Origin: JAXLYX01 sp046351215
GTDB taxonomy: Bacteria; Myxococcota_A; Polyangia; Polyangiales; Houyiibacteriaceae
DNA length: 64,000 nucleotides
Reading direction: 5' to 3'
Assembly (NCBI GenBank): GCA_046351215.1
Contig: JAXLYX010000009.1
Coordinates: 1 to 64,000 of the forward strand
In this document: positions 62,127 to 64,000 of the stretch, piece after piece
Numbering within the stretch: the first letter of the stretch is position 1
Layout: every line of letters begins with the position of its first letter
Made by a program: the position numbers and the translations under genes
The notes under the pieces: generated by a model
Seen by the model: the letters and a program-made list of their open reading frames with translations, nothing else
Databases searched by the model: none
Told to the model about the DNA's origin: nothing

Positions 62127-63029
62127 TCAGTCCTCGGCGGCCTCGCGCGAGGTCCGGAAGCGGCGTGCGCCCACGACGGCCGCGGCGACTGCCACGAGCA
62201 ACGCGGCGAGCGGACTCGGACGCTCGCCCGGGCTCGCGGAGCAACGACCGCTCTTGGTGCTCGTGCTGGTCGAGCAATCGAGCGCGAGACCGTGCCGAGG
62301 CGTGGGATCGCACGAGGAGGGAAGGTTTCCCGGCGGGTACGCGGCGCAGAGGCCCGCGACGTCGTCGGCCTCGAGGGTGCGCTTCGTCATCTCTCCGCGC
62401 GGCGCCTCGTAGTACATCGTCGAGCTCGTGTCGGCCGAATGCGCGAGGCCGAGGAAATGGCCCGCCTCGTGCGTGACCACGTTCACCACGTCGACGGCGC
62501 GGTACCCGCCGACGAGGGGGCAACCCGTCGCCGGACAGACGCGGTAGGGGCGCTGCTGATCGTTCAGCAGCATGTCGGCATCGAGGATCTCGCCCGTGTC
62601 CGTGTTGTGCCAGACGGTGGTGATCGCGTACGCGTTCGTCGGGTACATGCGCGCCGCGAAGTCGTTCACGAAGGCGATCGTGTTCACGTTGCCGCTCTTC
62701 GTGTGGTACTGGGCGTCCTGGCAGTGCGCGAAGGACGAGGTCTCGGAGATCACGAAGCCCGTCGCCTGCCCGTTGCACCGCACCTGCATCCAGGCGTCGA
62801 AGCTGGCCCCGAGCACCGGCTGGAGGTCGGCGGCCGTGAGGTCGGTCGAGCCGCGATCGTCGATCGAATAGGAGAGGCAACGCTGCTGCCACGCGAGCGG
62901 CGTGCCTGCCGTGATGCAGTCCGAGGGATTCGCCGGCACGTCCTGGCTCGTCGTCATGCGGCACCAGGCGGAGGCGCTCGCGGGGGCGGCGAGCGTCGCG
63001 AGCAGGCAGGGGAGGGCGAGGCGCTTCAT
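62127..63029 (-). CDS. Matrixin-type metalloprotease with MYXO-CTERM-like tail
   Basis: A 300-residue exported protease. The signal peptide ends with ASASA (about 21). The zinc site HEAGHFLGLAHS is the metzincin/matrixin motif HExxHxxGxxH, and the Met-turn reads SSTMY. It should cleave extracellular proteins. The C-terminal block (SPGERPSPLAALLVAVAAAVVGARRFRTSR) has the Cys-rich spacer, helix and basic end typical of MYXO-CTERM. ATG 63029 overlaps the stop of the upstream gene by four bases (ATGA). Confidence 0.9.
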   Translation of the reverse strand: MKRLALPCLLATLAAPASASAWCRMTTSQDVPANPSDCITAGTPLAWQQRCLSYSIDDRGSTDLTAADLQPVLGASFDAWMQVRCNGQATGFVISETSSFAHCQDAQYHTKSGNVNTIAFVNDFAARMYPTNAYAITTVWHNTDTGEILDADMLLNDQQRPYRVCPATGCPLVGGYRAVDVVNVVTHEAGHFLGLAHSADTSSTMYYEAPRGEMTKRTLEADDVAGLCAAYPPGNLPSSCDPTPRHGLALDCSTSTSTKSGRCSASPGERPSPLAALLVAVAAAVVGARRFRTSREAAED

Positions 63030-63604
63030 CGGCGAGCCTCCCGCGCGACGAGGCCGCGGATCTCGACGAGCACGTCCTCGAGGTCGCGCGGATGCATGAG
63101 CGCGGGAGCGCTGCGGAGCAGCTGCCCCGACGCGGAGCGCTGCACCAGGGCGAGCCCGTGACCGCCGGGCTCCACCATGCGCCGGCCGCCCCTCGACTCG
63201 ATGCGCATGACGCCCTGCGAGAGGCCGGAGGGCACGAGATAGCCGGTCTCCGCATGCCGCTCCGCGAAGACCAGGTGGGCAGCGCCCGTCTGGAAGCGCG
63301 GTGCGCCCTCGACCCGCATGCCCACGCCGTCCACCGAGCCGCCGAGGCAGACCACCTCGAGGGCCTGGCCACGCCGGCCGTCGCCCTTCGGCGCCGTCTC
63401 GATCTCGAGCGTGACGTCCGTCACGATCCGGCCGGGACCGTCCCAGCGGGAGCGCTGCGCGACCGCGGTGGCCACGACCACGTGCTCGCTCGCGTGCACC
63501 AGCGTCTCGAGGCTCATCGCCTCGACGACGGAAGCCAGGGCGGGTCGGGTCGCCGAGGCGACGAGCGCGAGGCCGGCGGCGAGAAGGAAGAGGCGGCGGA
63601 GCAT
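63026..63604 (-). CDS. Exported protein paired with the matrixin gene
   Basis: A 192-residue exported protein. The signal peptide begins LRRLFLLAAGLALVASA and is cleaved after ALA (about 25). The mature part is beta-rich and charged (VVEAMSLETLVHASEHVVVATAVAQ), with no motif I recognise. The gene overlaps the matrixin gene by four bases, so the two proteins are probably made together and may act as a pair. ATG 63604 is chosen, not 63613, because the -10 box CACGAT (63612-63617) overlaps 63613. Confidence 0.65.
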   Translation of the reverse strand: MLRRLFLLAAGLALVASATRPALASVVEAMSLETLVHASEHVVVATAVAQRSRWDGPGRIVTDVTLEIETAPKGDGRRGQALEVVCLGGSVDGVGMRVEGAPRFQTGAAHLVFAERHAETGYLVPSGLSQGVMRIESRGGRRMVEPGGHGLALVQRSASGQLLRSAPALMHPRDLEDVLVEIRGLVAREARR

Positions 63605-63611
63605 CTCCGAC

Positions 63612-63640
63612 ATCGTGGGCAGCCGGTCGCCCGGCGTCAA
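63612..63640 (-). promoter_or_regulatory. Promoter of the 63604 gene and matrixin pair
   Basis: TTGACG (63635-63640, minus strand) is followed after 17 bases by CACGAT (63612-63617). Seven bases then precede ATG 63604. Confidence 0.5.
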
Positions 63641-63674
63641 CGCATCCGGCCGACGGCCGAGGTCCTCCGGCACG

Positions 63675-63704
63675 TTGACGCGCGGGCGCCCAGGTCAGTA
63701 GAAC
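63675..63704 (+). promoter_or_regulatory. Promoter of the TatT-like lipoprotein gene
   Basis: TTGACG (63675-63680) is followed after 18 bases by TAGAAC (63699-63704). Ten bases remain before ATG 63715, so the leader is about four bases. Confidence 0.55.
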
Positions 63705-63714
63705 ACCCGCCATC

Positions 63715-64000
63715 ATGCTCCACGTCCTCCGCTCGCCCCTCCGCGCGCTGCTCCTCGGGCTCCTCCTCCTGCCCTCGCTCGCGGGCTGCGACTCGGCCCG
63801 GATCGCGGCGCGCTCGTCGGCCCGGATCGCCCGCCGCGCCGCTCCGGGCGTGGAGCAGCTCTGGGATTGGGAGCTCGCCGGCGACGCGATGCCGAGCACG
63901 ATCATGCAGCTCGAGGCGATGTGCCGCGTCGATCCGGACAACGACGAGCTCGTGCTCCGGCTCGCGCGCACCTACGTCGGCTACGCGTACGGTTGGGTCG
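63715..64000 (+). CDS. TatT-like (TRAP transporter T-component) lipoprotein (C-terminus beyond window)
   Basis: Only the first 95 residues are visible. The signal peptide ends in LAGC (Cys25), so it is a lipoprotein. The mature part reads ALEAMCRVDPDNDELVLRLARTYVGYAYGWV-like, typical of the TatT family of helical-repeat periplasmic lipoproteins, which partner TRAP transporters. The start is ATG 63715. The gene runs off the right edge of the window, so partners cannot be seen. Confidence 0.72.
   Translation, partial: MLHVLRSPLRALLLGLLLLPSLAGCDSARIAARSSARIARRAAPGVEQLWDWELAGDAMPSTIMQLEAMCRVDPDNDELVLRLARTYVGYAYGWV

Overview
The window is very GC-rich, tightly packed bacterial chromosome, most likely from a Myxococcota (deltaproteobacterial) lineage close to the Polyangiales/Sandaracinaceae. 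I infer this from family content rather than any marker alignment: two proteins with MYXO-CTERM-like tails, an AgmX/PglI-type C-terminal domain, a DUF4215/fibro-slime lipoprotein, a MopE-like metal-binding motif, three Hanks-type Ser/Thr kinases, several PilZ-type proteins, many lipoproteins and outer-membrane barrels. There are about 59 protein genes and one tRNA. I see no phage, insertion sequence, CRISPR array or plasmid gene, and no gene-free stretch longer than about 250 bp.

Layout. 1-5.1 kb: cut-off acyltransferase, outer-membrane barrel, kinase with membrane tail, DUF1697, class II aldolase, PH-like membrane protein. 5.1-10.1 kb: lipoprotein, kinase, pyruvate kinase and a divergent acyl-CoA dehydrogenase. 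10.2-16.8 kb: cell-surface block (FG-GAP MYXO-CTERM protein, barrels, PQQ-type sugar dehydrogenase lipoprotein, zinc-ribbon/AgmX protein). 16.8-24.3 kb: PilZ, DUF695-RraB fusion, SDR, TerB-like, orphan histidine kinase coupled to an acyltransferase, conserved hypothetical, TolC lipoprotein. 24.3-27.2 kb: zapA-fau-uvrC. 27.3-31.8 kb: a 1468-residue zinc-ribbon/linear-motif/TPR protein. 31.7-34.4 kb: a nucleoside-salvage operon (purine nucleoside phosphorylase, cytidine deaminase, amidohydrolase) with 4-nt overlaps. 34.4-37.1 kb: MopE-motif lipoprotein plus GT-C mannosyltransferase-like protein. 37.2-39.5 kb: rplU-rpmA and a HAD 5'-nucleotidase. 39.6-44.3 kb: two TPR metalloprotease-type genes and a membrane protein. 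44.3-46.3 kb: tRNA-Ala and a PDZ protein with a NuoH-like membrane domain. 46.3-51.4 kb: DapB-like reductase, YciI, L12-like anchored protein, a lipoprotein/TolC-like/PilZ trio, ribF. 51.4-59.1 kb: PEGA kinase, HEAT-repeat protein, fibro-slime lipoprotein, xseB and a PilZ-like partner. 59.1-64 kb: surface block with OmpA-family porin, matrixin protease and a TatT-like lipoprotein cut by the window end.

Regulation. Many unlinked genes have a TANNNT-type hexamer only 6-8 nt before the start codon, often with a TTGAC(A/C/G)-type element 16-18 bp further upstream. This fits leaderless or near-leaderless transcription. It helps choose starts for several genes. Clear intrinsic terminators follow tRNA-Ala and the PEGA kinase gene.

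The most unusual items are the PDZ/NuoH-like fusion, the linear-motif TPR giant, the HELAH/EFFA zincin-like gene beside an M48 protease, the DUF695-RraB fusion, the terminator set immediately before a membrane-protein gene, and the leaderless promoter pattern.
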